Position numbers and translations under genes: made by a program. DNA of 48,807 nt from positions 1-48,807 of the forward strand of contig CAYWSY010000002.1 of assembly GCA_964461105.1 (NCBI GenBank). The letters run 5' to 3'. The stretch is from JAGVMG01 sp964461105 (GTDB lineage Bacteria > Chlamydiota > Chlamydiia > Chlamydiales > Rhabdochlamydiaceae). This document shows positions 24,110 through 33,082 of the stretch, piece after piece. The stretch's first letter is position 1, and every line of letters starts with the position of its first letter. The notes below the pieces were generated by a model. It saw nothing but the letters and a program-made list of their open reading frames with translations, searched no databases and was not told where the DNA came from.

Positions 24110-25119
24110 GGAATCTGTTTTTTTTCAATTGCCCCTTTAATGACAGATGTGAGGCTATCTTTTTTCTTGCCCTTTGAAACGCGAGGACGCACCTGCTTTT
24201 TAGGAGCAAGCAAAGAGGAAATCACTTGCTCTAGCTGCACAACTTGAAGTTCTAACTCTCTGCATTCCTGTTCAAGCGCCCCTAAATGTTTATGAAACTG
24301 CACATCCTGTTGAAGAATTAATGCACTTTGCTCTTGTTGCTCTTTCTGAAGGAGAATGAGCTCCCCTTCCCTGTTAAAGAGCTCTTTGCGCGATTGAGTT
24401 AAAACCTCAATTTTTTCTTGGAACTGCCCTTGCAATTGACGGTATTTCATCTGCATCTCAAGCAGATCTTTGGGAATCATTTCACCCATCTCTTCGACAC
24501 TTTCCTGGGAGACAATCGAATTTACAGGAACGATGCTCTTGGCGCTTTGAGCCTGCTCAAGCGCACATTCCATTTCTTTTTCTCGCGTTTGCAACAAAGA
24601 AACCTCATGTGTGAGCTCTTCACATCTATCAATCCATACTTGTGCCTCGCTCTTAGCAGACTCCACACCCTCTTGAATTTTGGCAAGCTCTCCCAATGCA
24701 TTTTGAAGCGCTCTCTTTAAAGCGATGAGCTCTTGCTCATGGTTCATACGCTTTTCTTCAATGGCCCTATCGATCTCTATATCTTTGACACCCTGTGCGC
24801 GCACCTCTTTTCTTCCCTGAAAAACCATAAACCAACTCACCACCATCGATCCTAGAAACAGGGAGCACCACAACTGTTCACGAACAAACGAAAATTTCCA
24901 AATCATCAAAGCGATAAGCATCACAAATGAAAGAACAAAACCTCGATTCCCCAACCACCAAGTCAACAGAAGTCCTGAGCAAGCAAGGGCTACTAAAGGC
25001 CAGACCAAAAAAGATACTTGAAAGAGCAACGCTGACAGAGCGCATGTTAAGAAAACAGGACCGACTGCGGCCCAAAAAAAAGGATCCTTTTTTTGTCTTT
25101 CAGCGTTCGAACTATCCAT
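24082..25119 (-). CDS. Membrane-anchored coiled-coil protein, unknown
   Basis: A 345-residue protein. Three or four hydrophobic segments fill residues 14-105, followed by a long heptad-rich coiled coil from about 115 to 310 (many E, Q, K, L). A basic patch (KKQVRPRVSKGKKK, about 307-320) precedes the tail. The arrangement suggests a structural or scaffold protein that projects a rod from the inner membrane. No enzymatic domain is seen. AAGGTGGA lies before the ATG. The M20 peptidase gene lies 9 bp upstream on the same strand, so the two are co-transcribed. Confidence 0.75.
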   Translation of the reverse strand: MDSSNAERQKKDPFFWAAVGPVFLTCALSALLFQVSFLVWPLVALACSGLLLTWWLGNRGFVLSFVMLIALMIWKFSFVREQLWCSLFLGSMVVSWFMVFQGRKEVRAQGVKDIEIDRAIEEKRMNHEQELIALKRALQNALGELAKIQEGVESAKSEAQVWIDRCEELTHEVSLLQTREKEMECALEQAQSAKSIVPVNSIVSQESVEEMGEMIPKDLLEMQMKYRQLQGQFQEKIEVLTQSRKELFNREGELILLQKEQQEQSALILQQDVQFHKHLGALEQECRELELQVVQLEQVISSLLAPKKQVRPRVSKGKKKDSLTSVIKGAIEKKQIPQQISLLDS

Positions 25120-25128
25120 CGATCCACC

Positions 25129-26505
25129 TTAAGTTAATGAAAGTCGCTGCACAATCTGAGCGATCACTAAAAATCCAAGCTCAAACCGATCAAGCCCAAA
25201 ATGCTCATTCGGCGCGTGGATGTGGTCATCGCAAAGTCCCATTCCAATCATTGCCACCTCAGCATTTGTTGCCTGAGCGAGATTCACAATGATCGGTACG
25301 GAGGCCCCGCATAACAGATAGCGGCAAGGCTCCTTAAATATCTCTTCATAAGCTAAAGCCGCAGATTTTACAATAGGAGAATCAAAAGAACTTCGATAAG
25401 CGGGGTATCCATGCAAATAATCGACCTTCACCTCAATCCCTTCGGGAGCAAGTCGCTTTAAGTGCTCCGCTAAATGCGCTGCAATCTTCTTAGGATCCTG
25501 ATCAGGAACAATCCGGCATGAGAGTTTAGCGTGAGCTTTTGAAGGGATCACAGTCTTAAATCCATTGCCAATATATCCACCCCACATTCCGTTGATTTCT
25601 AAAGAAGGGCGAAGCCCATTGGATTCTTTAATCGAAACCCCTTTCTCAGGACAAAATGCATGAACCCCAAAACACTTTGTATACTGCTCCTGATCAAATG
25701 ACATATCCACTAAAGAAAGCTGATCGGGCCTGAGGGTGTTGACAGAGTCATAAAAATGGGGAATGGTGACCTTTCCCGAAGCATCCCAGAGTTGAGAGAG
25801 GATATGGCATAAAGCGCGGTTGGGATTCAATGCGATCCCGCCATGCACACCGGAATGCAAATCGATCGATGAATTACTACATTCCACATCAAAAGCCGCA
25901 ATCCCCCTCATTCCAACAGTAATTCCTGGTGTTTGAGGAGCCGGAAGATCAAAATCAATTACAAGAAGATGATCCGCTTTTAGTTCTGCGGAGCGCTGTT
26001 TAATGACAGCAGCGGTCCCTTCACTCCCTGATTCCTCTTCCCCTTCAATGAAGACTTTGAGGTTGAGATTGAGAGAGCGCGCCAACTGATAAACTGCCTT
26101 AAGTGCGGTTAACGAATAAAAACACTGCCCTTTATTATCAACAGCACCTCTCGCATACACCTGTCCATCGCGCACCTCAGGCTCGAAGGGAGCTGAATGC
26201 CACAACTCAAGGGGATCGACGGGCTGAACGTCATAATGGTGATAGAGCATTAACGTTGGACGCGATGGACCTGCTCTAAGATCAGAGGCAAACACAACAG
26301 GAAAACCTGGCGTTTCCCAGATCGCAGCATCCAATCCAATCTCTTTTAGATACGCACAAACCCAACCCGCACATGAGTGCATCTGTTCAGCAAAAGCCGG
26401 ATCAGAACTAATGCTTTGAAAACGCAGAAAGGTGAAAAAATCATCGAGCACCTCTTGCCGATGTTCTTGAAACCATTGCTTGAATTGTTCAGTTGTGATC
26501 TGCAT
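25129..26505 (-). CDS. M20-family metallo-dipeptidase
   Basis: A 458-residue cytosolic M20 peptidase. The metal and catalytic positions are visible: LYHHYDVQP (His and Asp), ARGAVDNKG (bridging Asp), EGEEESGS (catalytic Glu and metal Glu), LVIDFD, and a C-terminal HAPNEHF His. The dimerisation domain lies in the middle. The family cleaves dipeptides or short peptides and often acts on broad substrates. AAAGG lies 8 nt before the ATG. The downstream coiled-coil gene is 9 bp away. The exact substrate cannot be read from the sequence. Confidence 0.9.
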   Translation of the reverse strand: MQITTEQFKQWFQEHRQEVLDDFFTFLRFQSISSDPAFAEQMHSCAGWVCAYLKEIGLDAAIWETPGFPVVFASDLRAGPSRPTLMLYHHYDVQPVDPLELWHSAPFEPEVRDGQVYARGAVDNKGQCFYSLTALKAVYQLARSLNLNLKVFIEGEEESGSEGTAAVIKQRSAELKADHLLVIDFDLPAPQTPGITVGMRGIAAFDVECSNSSIDLHSGVHGGIALNPNRALCHILSQLWDASGKVTIPHFYDSVNTLRPDQLSLVDMSFDQEQYTKCFGVHAFCPEKGVSIKESNGLRPSLEINGMWGGYIGNGFKTVIPSKAHAKLSCRIVPDQDPKKIAAHLAEHLKRLAPEGIEVKVDYLHGYPAYRSSFDSPIVKSAALAYEEIFKEPCRYLLCGASVPIIVNLAQATNAEVAMIGMGLCDDHIHAPNEHFGLDRFELGFLVIAQIVQRLSLT

Positions 26506-26575
26506 GTACGACGACCTTTGTTATGAACAAAGATCAGACTACAGAAAGGCGCTTGGTCTGTAAATCAAAATGTGT

Positions 26576-26806
26576 TTACAGAAGGTCTTCTTGGTGATCC
26601 ATAATTCCTTGGGCACTTTCAATCAAGTACGCCGCTAAGGAGGCATCTCCTTGATAAGTCATCTCAACTTCCATTTTTCCATCAACAGATGGAGCGCCAC
26701 AAGTGATCAACACATAGCAAGCATTTTGCTCTGCTAGTTCTTTATGCACATCGGTTGGCATTTTCTTCTTTGACTTCGGAGCTTGCTTAACCATTTCTAT
26801 TACCAT
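26576..26806 (-). CDS. Small conserved-looking protein, unknown
   Basis: The chosen frame gives a 76-residue protein: basic start (KQAPKSKKK), then a compact domain NACYVLITCGAPSVDGKMEVEMTYQGD and a helix LAAYLIESAQGIMD. The frame stays open up to 27007, across the htpX promoter and start, so only the part from ATG 26806 (GGAG about 11 nt upstream) or ATG 26851 is credible. It lies divergent from htpX. No family is recognised. The coherent, protein-like composition supports coding. Confidence 0.6.
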   Translation of the reverse strand: MVIEMVKQAPKSKKKMPTDVHKELAEQNACYVLITCGAPSVDGKMEVEMTYQGDASLAAYLIESAQGIMDHQEDLL

Positions 26807-26935
26807 TTGTGCACAAACTCCATTTGAGTTGAACTGACCTGGCCGACGCATCTTATTGTTGGCTTGAGATATGCAGATAGATGTCACAAATGTGAATTTA
26901 TATGCAAAGAAAAAAGATCGACCAAATTCGCACCA

Positions 26936-26964
26936 TTGACAGGTAGTCAACAGCCGAGGATAAT
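26936..26964 (+). promoter_or_regulatory. Strong sigma70-type promoter of htpX
   Basis: A consensus TTGACA (26936-26941), a 17-nt spacer and GATAAT (26959-26964) lie 30 bp before the htpX ATG. This is the strongest -35 box read in the window. Confidence 0.85.
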
Positions 26965-26994
26965 GGTCCTGTAGTACAAGAAGGAGACCCTCCA

Positions 26995-27903
26995 ATGGCC
27001 GTTGCAAAGCGAATTTTTTTGTTTTTAGCGATTAACTTTTTAGTGATGATCACCCTTTCAGGTCTTCTCAACCTGTTTCATGTCCAACCCTATTTGCAGA
27101 GCTATGGACTTGATATCAAATCATTGATGATTTTCTGTTTAGTCTGGGGGATGGGAGGCGCTTTCATTTCACTTCTCCTTTCAAAATTCATGGCTAAGTG
27201 GATGATGGGGGTGCGCATCATCGATGCAAAGGAACATGACCCAGAACTACGTCGCTTAAGTGACACAGTCCATAGCCTAGCGCGCGATGCCCACCTCCCC
27301 GGAATGCCGGAAGTTGGGATCTTTGAATCCCCTGAACCCAATGCCTTTGCAACGGGAGCTACAAAAAGATCTTCACTTGTAGCAGTTTCTACGGGCCTCA
27401 TGCGCCGGATGTCCCAAAAAGAACTTGAAGGAGTGATTGCTCATGAAATTACCCACATCGCAAATGGGGATATGGTCACAATGGCGCTTCTGCAGGGGGT
27501 TGTCAACGCGTTTGTGATGTTTTTGGCACGCGTATTGGCCTACGTGCTCTCAGGACTTGGCAAGAGATCTAACAACTCTTCGTCAGGCTCCTACATGTCT
27601 TACTATGTATTCACCATCCTCTTTGAAGTAGTCTTTATGATCTTAGGATCTCTTATCGTTGCTGCCTTCTCACGATTTCGTGAATTCCGCGCGGACAGAG
27701 GAGGGGCTGATTTAGCGGGCAAAGAAAAGATGATCGCCGCATTGGAATCGCTTCAAAAAATGCAACAAATCCGAGATCCGCGCACAGATAAACCCTCTTT
27801 TGAAACAATGAAGATCTCTTCTGGGCGCAAATCCGGCTTCATGATGTTGTTTGCCAGCCACCCTCCACTCGAAACACGGATTGAGAGGCTGCGTCAGTTA
27901 TAG
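26995..27903 (+). CDS. htpX: Membrane zinc metalloprotease HtpX
   Basis: A 302-residue M48 protease. Two N-terminal membrane helices (about 5-27 and 42-64) precede the zinc motif HEITH (150-154). Two further hydrophobic segments follow (about 165-185 and 197-225), and then the FREFRADRGGADLAG box with the third metal ligand. It degrades misfolded membrane proteins at the inner membrane, partly overlapping with FtsH. AAGGAG lies 8 nt before the ATG and a consensus promoter precedes it. The exported MESH1-like gene on the other strand ends 3 bp away. Confidence 0.95.
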   Translation: MAVAKRIFLFLAINFLVMITLSGLLNLFHVQPYLQSYGLDIKSLMIFCLVWGMGGAFISLLLSKFMAKWMMGVRIIDAKEHDPELRRLSDTVHSLARDAHLPGMPEVGIFESPEPNAFATGATKRSSLVAVSTGLMRRMSQKELEGVIAHEITHIANGDMVTMALLQGVVNAFVMFLARVLAYVLSGLGKRSNNSSSGSYMSYYVFTILFEVVFMILGSLIVAAFSRFREFRADRGGADLAGKEKMIAALESLQKMQQIRDPRTDKPSFETMKISSGRKSGFMMLFASHPPLETRIERLRQL

Positions 27904-27906
27904 AAT

Positions 27907-28707
27907 CTACTTATTCTCCGCATCCCAATAATTGTGGATCTTCTCTTCTACTGCATCTTTTAGTCGCTCATTTGCAGAAGGAAGGCGATCCACAACACTT
28001 TTAGCCCATTGATAGTATTGATCGATCCGTGCTCGAGTCCAGTCTGCCGGCGGATTATTGGAAAGGTCGTTTAAATTGTAGAGCTTATCAGCAAGTTTGA
28101 TCTGAGCCGCGCCCGCAGACTTCTTTGCAGCACTGACGACCTGATGGCGCTTTCTCTGATCTTTAGCAAGAGACTTATCATCTGTTACTTCATCGACATA
28201 AGTTGCCACTTCCTTTCCAAATTGCGATTCAATCTCTTCATATGTCGTTTGGGTATCTTCAATGGTATCATGAAGCAGCGCTGCAATGATAACAGAGGCA
28301 TCTCTCACGTGACCAATCTTCATTACGTTAACAGTAACGCCAATCGGGTGGGAAATGTAAGGGGTCTGCTCTTTATTTTTACGCACTTGTAACTTGTGCT
28401 TTTCAGCAGCAAAGCTGACACCTTCCAGAATCTGCTCAACATCTACTGAAGTCAAGGATCCTTCTTGGTTATATGCCCTTTCCAGCTCAGCTGCAAGAAG
28501 ATCAAACTGCTCAAGGCAGGTCTGATTCCCTTTAACGAGTTCATTCAGAGACGTGCGACTTGCTAAGATTTTGTCTACAATATCAAAAGAGGGGTTCGCC
28601 GCAACATTCCCCCCTGATCTCAACGTAATTTGAGGTCTTGAACCATCACTATGCACACAAACAGCACTTAATGTTAAAGCTACAACTGGAATCAAATATT
28701 TCTTCAT
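27907..28707 (-). CDS. Exported MESH1/SpoT-type HD hydrolase
   Basis: A 266-residue protein beginning with a signal peptide-like MKKYLIPVVALTLSAVCVHS, then a helical region, then an HD domain (about 95-250) that closely fits the MESH1/SpoT (p)ppGpp hydrolase fold. Its residues are: ISHPIGV (His120), ALLHDTIEDT (His146, Asp147, Glu150, Asp151), EVTDDKSL, RKRHQ and IKLADKLYNLNDL (Asp207). All metal and catalytic positions appear intact, and there is no synthetase or ACT/TGS domain. The start is ATG 28707 with AGGTGA upstream. Known MESH1-type enzymes act in the cytoplasm on ppGpp or NADPH, so the export signal is odd. The substrate is not provable here. Confidence 0.8.
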   Translation of the reverse strand: MKKYLIPVVALTLSAVCVHSDGSRPQITLRSGGNVAANPSFDIVDKILASRTSLNELVKGNQTCLEQFDLLAAELERAYNQEGSLTSVDVEQILEGVSFAAEKHKLQVRKNKEQTPYISHPIGVTVNVMKIGHVRDASVIIAALLHDTIEDTQTTYEEIESQFGKEVATYVDEVTDDKSLAKDQRKRHQVVSAAKKSAGAAQIKLADKLYNLNDLSNNPPADWTRARIDQYYQWAKSVVDRLPSANERLKDAVEEKIHNYWDAENK

Positions 28708-28785
28708 TGGCATCACCTAGAGTTAAACCCGCGGCAAATATATCAAACCAGAGAAAAAAAGGGAACGGGTCAAATTAAAATTAAT

Positions 28786-29544
28786 TTAATCGTTTTTACA
28801 GAAAAGATGATAGAGGCAAATCGAGGTCGCTACAACGACATTAAGGGATTGGATCTCTCCTTTCATGGGAATCGCAATAAGCTGATCTGCAGCCTGCGCA
28901 AACTCTTTATCTATTCCGTGAGTTTCATTGCCAACTACCAGCGCTGAGGGAAACGTGACTTGCAAGGATTCTAAAGGCAGCTTTGCTTCCAAGCTCGTGC
29001 TAATCATGGCGATCTTGTTCTGACGCAGAAAACTGACTACCTCTGAGGCAGTACTGATTGTAACAGGCAACCGAAAAAACGAGCCCATAGAGGCCTTGAT
29101 CACATTGCGGTCATAGAGATCTGCTGTTGCATGCGGTATCACAATCACCCCTTCCACACCAAATGCCTCTGCTGAACGAAACAGCATCCCCATATTTTGA
29201 CAATTTTGAATTTGATCCAAGACGAGCAGCAGTCGTTTATCACGGAAATCCAAAAGAGAAGATTCCCTTTTAAATGCCAGAGCAACGATACTCGGCGTTT
29301 CATGAGCAAATACCTTTGTCATCATCCCTTGAGAAAGCTGATAGGCATTGCACTTTCCTTCAAGGGTTTTAGGAAGACCTTGAGTCGTATAGATCGCCTT
29401 CAAAGAAACCCCAGCTTTTAGAGCCTCGAGGATCATTTCAAGCCTCTCAATCAGATAAGTTCCTTCCTTAAGACGCCCCGCAATCGTGCGGTTTGCCCGT
29501 AGAGTCTCAAATGCAGGGTCTTTAATGGAATGGATGAGGTACAT
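28786..29544 (-). CDS. SpoU/TrmH-family RNA 2'-O-methyltransferase
   Basis: A 252-residue SPOUT enzyme with a short N-terminal substrate-binding domain and the three SpoU motifs: LLLVLDQIQNCQNMGMLFRSAEAFGV (motif 1, about 105-130), ALVVGNETHGI (motif 2), and IPMKGEIQSLNVVVATSICLY (motif 3). It methylates a ribose in rRNA or tRNA with S-adenosylmethionine; the exact target cannot be assigned. Its ATG overlaps the stop of the upstream glycosyltransferase by one base. Confidence 0.88.
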   Translation of the reverse strand: MYLIHSIKDPAFETLRANRTIAGRLKEGTYLIERLEMILEALKAGVSLKAIYTTQGLPKTLEGKCNAYQLSQGMMTKVFAHETPSIVALAFKRESSLLDFRDKRLLLVLDQIQNCQNMGMLFRSAEAFGVEGVIVIPHATADLYDRNVIKASMGSFFRLPVTISTASEVVSFLRQNKIAMISTSLEAKLPLESLQVTFPSALVVGNETHGIDKEFAQAADQLIAIPMKGEIQSLNVVVATSICLYHLFCKND

Positions 29545-30719
29545 TATCCACCTAGATGTCCAAGAATCTCGCGCGCGACATCCACGCGAGTCCGTTTAAA
29601 TACCGGATGAACAGGCTCTGTGGGGTAGCGCTTCCCTAATTTTTTCTCGATCAACCGCGTCATCGCTGGAAGATCGTATGGCTCACAATATTCCATGCGG
29701 TCATCAAGAGGAGGGCTGGCGAAGTACTCATCGATCGTTGCCCAAGAAGAAGCAATGGTAGGTGTTCCTAGAGCCACCGATTCGAAATAGGTATAGCCAG
29801 GCAACTCCATAAACGCAGGATGTAGATGCAAGGCTGCATGGGCAAACGCGCTCTGCAACATCGAAAGGGAGAGTTTTTCTCGATTTGGCATCGCGATCAC
29901 CCGTAATGGTCCCATTTGGGTCTCAGCAAGATATTGACTAATCACGATCGTCGGTGCTTTGCGCCACTTTAAAATCGCTTCTAAACAAGAAAATTCATAA
30001 TCGGTATGTCCTCCTTGTGTTGCAATGAAAACAAGAGGGATATCAAGATCGCGCGTCGATAGAATCGTTGCTAATTGATTCTTACGGGGCTCACATCTTC
30101 CCACTTGGAGGATATACCCATTTGTACTCAAGCCGGTAAAATCGAGAAACTCACGTGAAGACTCTTTCTTAAAATCAACGGCGGCTCCCGATGTCAAATG
30201 AACCACTTGAGCATTACAAGAAGGGCAATCCCGTTTCATGGTGCGCGCTTCTGCATGAGAATTAGCGAAGCATACACGAGCCTGTTTCATGACCTCATAA
30301 TTCCTTAGACTGTGCTTCCGCGGCAAGACGGTATAATAATGGATCAGGTGGGGGTTTTCTAAGAGAGCTTCCAATGAAAACGGGATTTCAGGGAGATCGG
30401 GATCGCACGCGCCTGCTAAGCAGCCTTTAATATATTCATAAAAGCCCAAAGAAACTCCACCATACTTGATCTGATCCTCGTGAAATCCAATCAAACTATA
30501 CGGCTGATCAATCAAATTTAAGAACCGGATATGCTCTCGAAGATCTAAACATGTGCTCGTTAAGAACATCATATCGCAAGGGGTAAACTCACTGAAGTCT
30601 GAGATCACAGTTGCATCGACGCCAAGAGAGGACATCCCTTGAGCAATCGAATACATCGCCTCTAAATCGCCTCCCCATTTCTGGTGCTCATTAAAACGAC
30701 TGAAAATCGAGACCTTCAT
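29544..30719 (-). CDS. GT-B family glycosyltransferase (group 1 type)
   Basis: This 391-residue protein has the two-Rossmann layout of GT4-like enzymes. The N-domain begins WGGDLEAMYSIAQGMSSLGVDATVIS and the C-domain begins YILQVGRCEPRKNQ (about 203-216). Near residue 305 an E-x7-E-like segment (FMELPGYTYFESVALGTPTIASSW) holds the donor-binding glutamates. There is no signal peptide, so it acts at the cytoplasmic face. It is next to hldE-hldD, so a role in LPS core or another surface glycan is inferred. TGAGGA precedes the ATG. Confidence 0.8.
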   Translation of the reverse strand: MKVSIFSRFNEHQKWGGDLEAMYSIAQGMSSLGVDATVISDFSEFTPCDMMFLTSTCLDLREHIRFLNLIDQPYSLIGFHEDQIKYGGVSLGFYEYIKGCLAGACDPDLPEIPFSLEALLENPHLIHYYTVLPRKHSLRNYEVMKQARVCFANSHAEARTMKRDCPSCNAQVVHLTSGAAVDFKKESSREFLDFTGLSTNGYILQVGRCEPRKNQLATILSTRDLDIPLVFIATQGGHTDYEFSCLEAILKWRKAPTIVISQYLAETQMGPLRVIAMPNREKLSLSMLQSAFAHAALHLHPAFMELPGYTYFESVALGTPTIASSWATIDEYFASPPLDDRMEYCEPYDLPAMTRLIEKKLGKRYPTEPVHPVFKRTRVDVAREILGHLGG

Positions 30720-30725
30720 GAATCC

Positions 30726-32093
30726 TCATACAATCGATGTACTATTCGCAGTCTTATTCTCGCGCATCCTCTCCAATAGAGCTGTAGCATGATCGAGGAC
30801 AACGAGTTTATCATCCTCTATGACAAAAACTTGATGGGGATGAATAATTTCACAAAGGTTTTTAAGGCTCTCACACTTAAGCACGATAAAATCAACCTCT
30901 GCCAATGAAGAGAGAAGGGAAACAAACTCCTCATCGGGATCAGTATCACGCACGTAGACAATCAACTTTCTCTCTTCATCCCTTGCTGATAGTTTACGCA
31001 AGCTGCGAAAAAGAGCTGTTGACATCCCCTGACAACTCTCTAATCCAAGCACGGTATAGCGTTTGCCTTTCAACGCTTGCTGCAAGGCAAACAGATGCTC
31101 TTCATCAAAAATCTTGTTCTCGACATCATATTCTAAAAGACGCTCAGACATTTCCGATAAACTAATCCGAGCGCACCCCAGCCGCTCAATAGCCATGCCA
31201 GCTGCAATATTGGCCAGTTGAGCTCCATAATGAATATCTAGCTTATTGGCGAGCGCTACACTAATCATTGCGGTTACCGTATCGCCAGCTCCTGTGACGT
31301 CTTTAACTTCCTTAGTGCGCACCGGAAAATCAAAACGCTGACCAGACTGATGAAAAAGAGCCATCCCAGCCTCAGAGCGCGTGATGAGAAGCATCTCAAT
31401 ACCACATGTGCGCAAAATAACAGAGGCAACCTCCTCTAAAGAGGCTTCTTGCGGCAACTTTGCTGCCGAATACGCTTCACTGAGATTAGGTTTAATGACA
31501 GTGGATCCTTGATACTTTGTAAAGTCGTCCCCTTTTGGATCGACAATCACAGGAATATCTCGAGCTCTAGCCATTTCAATGACTTGGGCAAGCAAGTTCC
31601 GCGTTAAAAAGCCCTTTCCATAATCGGAAATTGCAATGATATTCACTTTATCAAGAAGAGGGGGAATTTGTTCGATCACCTGTTGCTCGAGTAATTCAGA
31701 AAGAGGAGTAATGGTTTCAAAATCAACACGCAATACCTGTTGTGCATCGGCAATTAGACGATTTTTAACAGGAGTTTTGTACCCTTTTTGTACAATTAGG
31801 TTTTCAATATCAACCCCTTCGCTCTCCAACGAATCGCGCAACTGATCTCCGCCAATGTCATAACCAAGGCGCCCAATTGCCGACACTTTAGCACCAAGAG
31901 AAATGAGGTTTAATACCACATTTCCAGCTCCCCCTGGGCGGCTTTCCTCTTTTTCCACATGTAACACAGAGACAGGAGCCTCAGGGGAAATCCGTTTCAC
32001 TTTGCCTGTTGTATATGTATCGAGCATGAAATCTCCAATGACAAGCACGCGCACCGGACTAAACTGTCTGAGTTTCCCGCTAAGTTTTACCAT
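30726..32093 (-). CDS. hldE: HldE-type heptose-7-phosphate kinase with degenerate cytidylyl/adenylyltransferase domain
   Basis: A 455-residue two-domain protein. The N-terminal PfkB-type kinase (1-about 320) is complete: ARISPEAP-like KRISPEAP, GGAGN (54-58), and the catalytic DVTGAGDT (266-273). It would phosphorylate D-glycero-D-manno-heptose 7-phosphate at C1. The C-terminal domain (about 335-455) still aligns in outline with the HldE nucleotidyltransferase (LAEVDFIVL, IIHPHQVFV). It lacks the TNGCFD..H.GH motif and has LGLESCQGMSTALF there, so it should be inactive. It overlaps hldD by 7 bp. Another protein must supply the adenylyl transfer. Confidence 0.85.
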   Translation of the reverse strand: MVKLSGKLRQFSPVRVLVIGDFMLDTYTTGKVKRISPEAPVSVLHVEKEESRPGGAGNVVLNLISLGAKVSAIGRLGYDIGGDQLRDSLESEGVDIENLIVQKGYKTPVKNRLIADAQQVLRVDFETITPLSELLEQQVIEQIPPLLDKVNIIAISDYGKGFLTRNLLAQVIEMARARDIPVIVDPKGDDFTKYQGSTVIKPNLSEAYSAAKLPQEASLEEVASVILRTCGIEMLLITRSEAGMALFHQSGQRFDFPVRTKEVKDVTGAGDTVTAMISVALANKLDIHYGAQLANIAAGMAIERLGCARISLSEMSERLLEYDVENKIFDEEHLFALQQALKGKRYTVLGLESCQGMSTALFRSLRKLSARDEERKLIVYVRDTDPDEEFVSLLSSLAEVDFIVLKCESLKNLCEIIHPHQVFVIEDDKLVVLDHATALLERMRENKTANSTSIV

Positions 32094-33082
32094 CGTTCAT
32101 CCTTCATTAAGTAATTGCGCACGTAATCAGCCACACCTTCATCAATAGAATAGCGACAGGGAGCATGAGAGCTCTCAAGCTGATGCAAATGCAGGTATTT
32201 ATCCATTTCAGCGCGTGTATAATTTTGGTATTGACCCATTAGGTCTTTTGGCATCGGGGTGTATTCGATTTGGGGCTGTTTATCCAGCGCTTTAAACACC
32301 GCAAGGCCGAGCTCATTCCAAGTCGTTGCAACTCCGGAGCCAATGTTGAAAATACCACACACTTGATTTTCGAGGAAATCACAAGTCATCCGAACGACAT
32401 CCTTCACATAAATGAAATCGCGACACTGACCACCATCTTCAAAACGGTCTGGCTCTGATGACTTGAACAGTTTAATCACACCTTCTTGCTCGATGATGGG
32501 AAGCATCTTATAGACCATCGAAGCCATTCGCCCCTTGTGGTTTTCATTAGGACCGTAAACATTGAAATACTTCAGTCCAACCACGCGGTCTAATGCTCCT
32601 TGTTGCTTGAGCCACAAATCGAAATAATACTTGGAAAATCCGTAGAGATTTAAGGGCTTTAAATGCTCAATCTGATCTTCGTTATCGACAAATCCCAGAT
32701 TTCCATTGCCATAGGTAGCTGCAGAAGAAGCATAAATGAAGCGGATCCCATGCTTAAGTGCGTATTCCGCTAACCGCAAGGAATACCTGTAATTATTTTC
32801 CATCAAGTAACTTCCATCAGCCTCTAACGTGTCCGAACAAGCTCCCAAATGGATAAAACCGCCAATTTGATGTTCTTTGCCAATCAACCATTGAAATAAG
32901 TCGTTCTTAGAAATGAAATCTGCACATTTTTTATTAAGTAAATTCTTCCATTTCTCAGTTTTTTTTAAATCATCCACAAGGAGCAGATTCGTGATTCCCT
33001 TGTCATTCAAGTGGCGCACCACCCCTGAACCAATAAAACCAGCAGCTCCAGTAACGACGATCATTTTTTCATTTGTTAACAT
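32087..33082 (-). CDS. hldD: ADP-L-glycero-D-manno-heptose 6-epimerase
   Basis: A 331-residue short-chain dehydrogenase/epimerase. NAD(P)-binding GAAGFIGSGVVRHL is near the N-terminus, ASSAATYGNG follows in the middle, and YGFSKYYFD carries the catalytic YxxxK. The HldD-typical FNVYGPNE.HKG.MASM segment is also present. It completes ADP-heptose for LPS inner core synthesis. ATG 33082 is used; ATG 33064 directly before the dinucleotide-binding strand is an alternative. It overlaps ispE by 14 bp and hldE by 7 bp, so it sits in one operon. Confidence 0.93.
   Translation of the reverse strand: MLTNEKMIVVTGAAGFIGSGVVRHLNDKGITNLLLVDDLKKTEKWKNLLNKKCADFISKNDLFQWLIGKEHQIGGFIHLGACSDTLEADGSYLMENNYRYSLRLAEYALKHGIRFIYASSAATYGNGNLGFVDNEDQIEHLKPLNLYGFSKYYFDLWLKQQGALDRVVGLKYFNVYGPNENHKGRMASMVYKMLPIIEQEGVIKLFKSSEPDRFEDGGQCRDFIYVKDVVRMTCDFLENQVCGIFNIGSGVATTWNELGLAVFKALDKQPQIEYTPMPKDLMGQYQNYTRAEMDKYLHLHQLESSHAPCRYSIDEGVADYVRNYLMKDERW

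Noticed and set aside
26807..27007. N-terminal extension of the small protein opposite htpX
   Set aside because: It would run across the htpX promoter and start, and its composition is not protein-like; the coherent domain begins near 26806.
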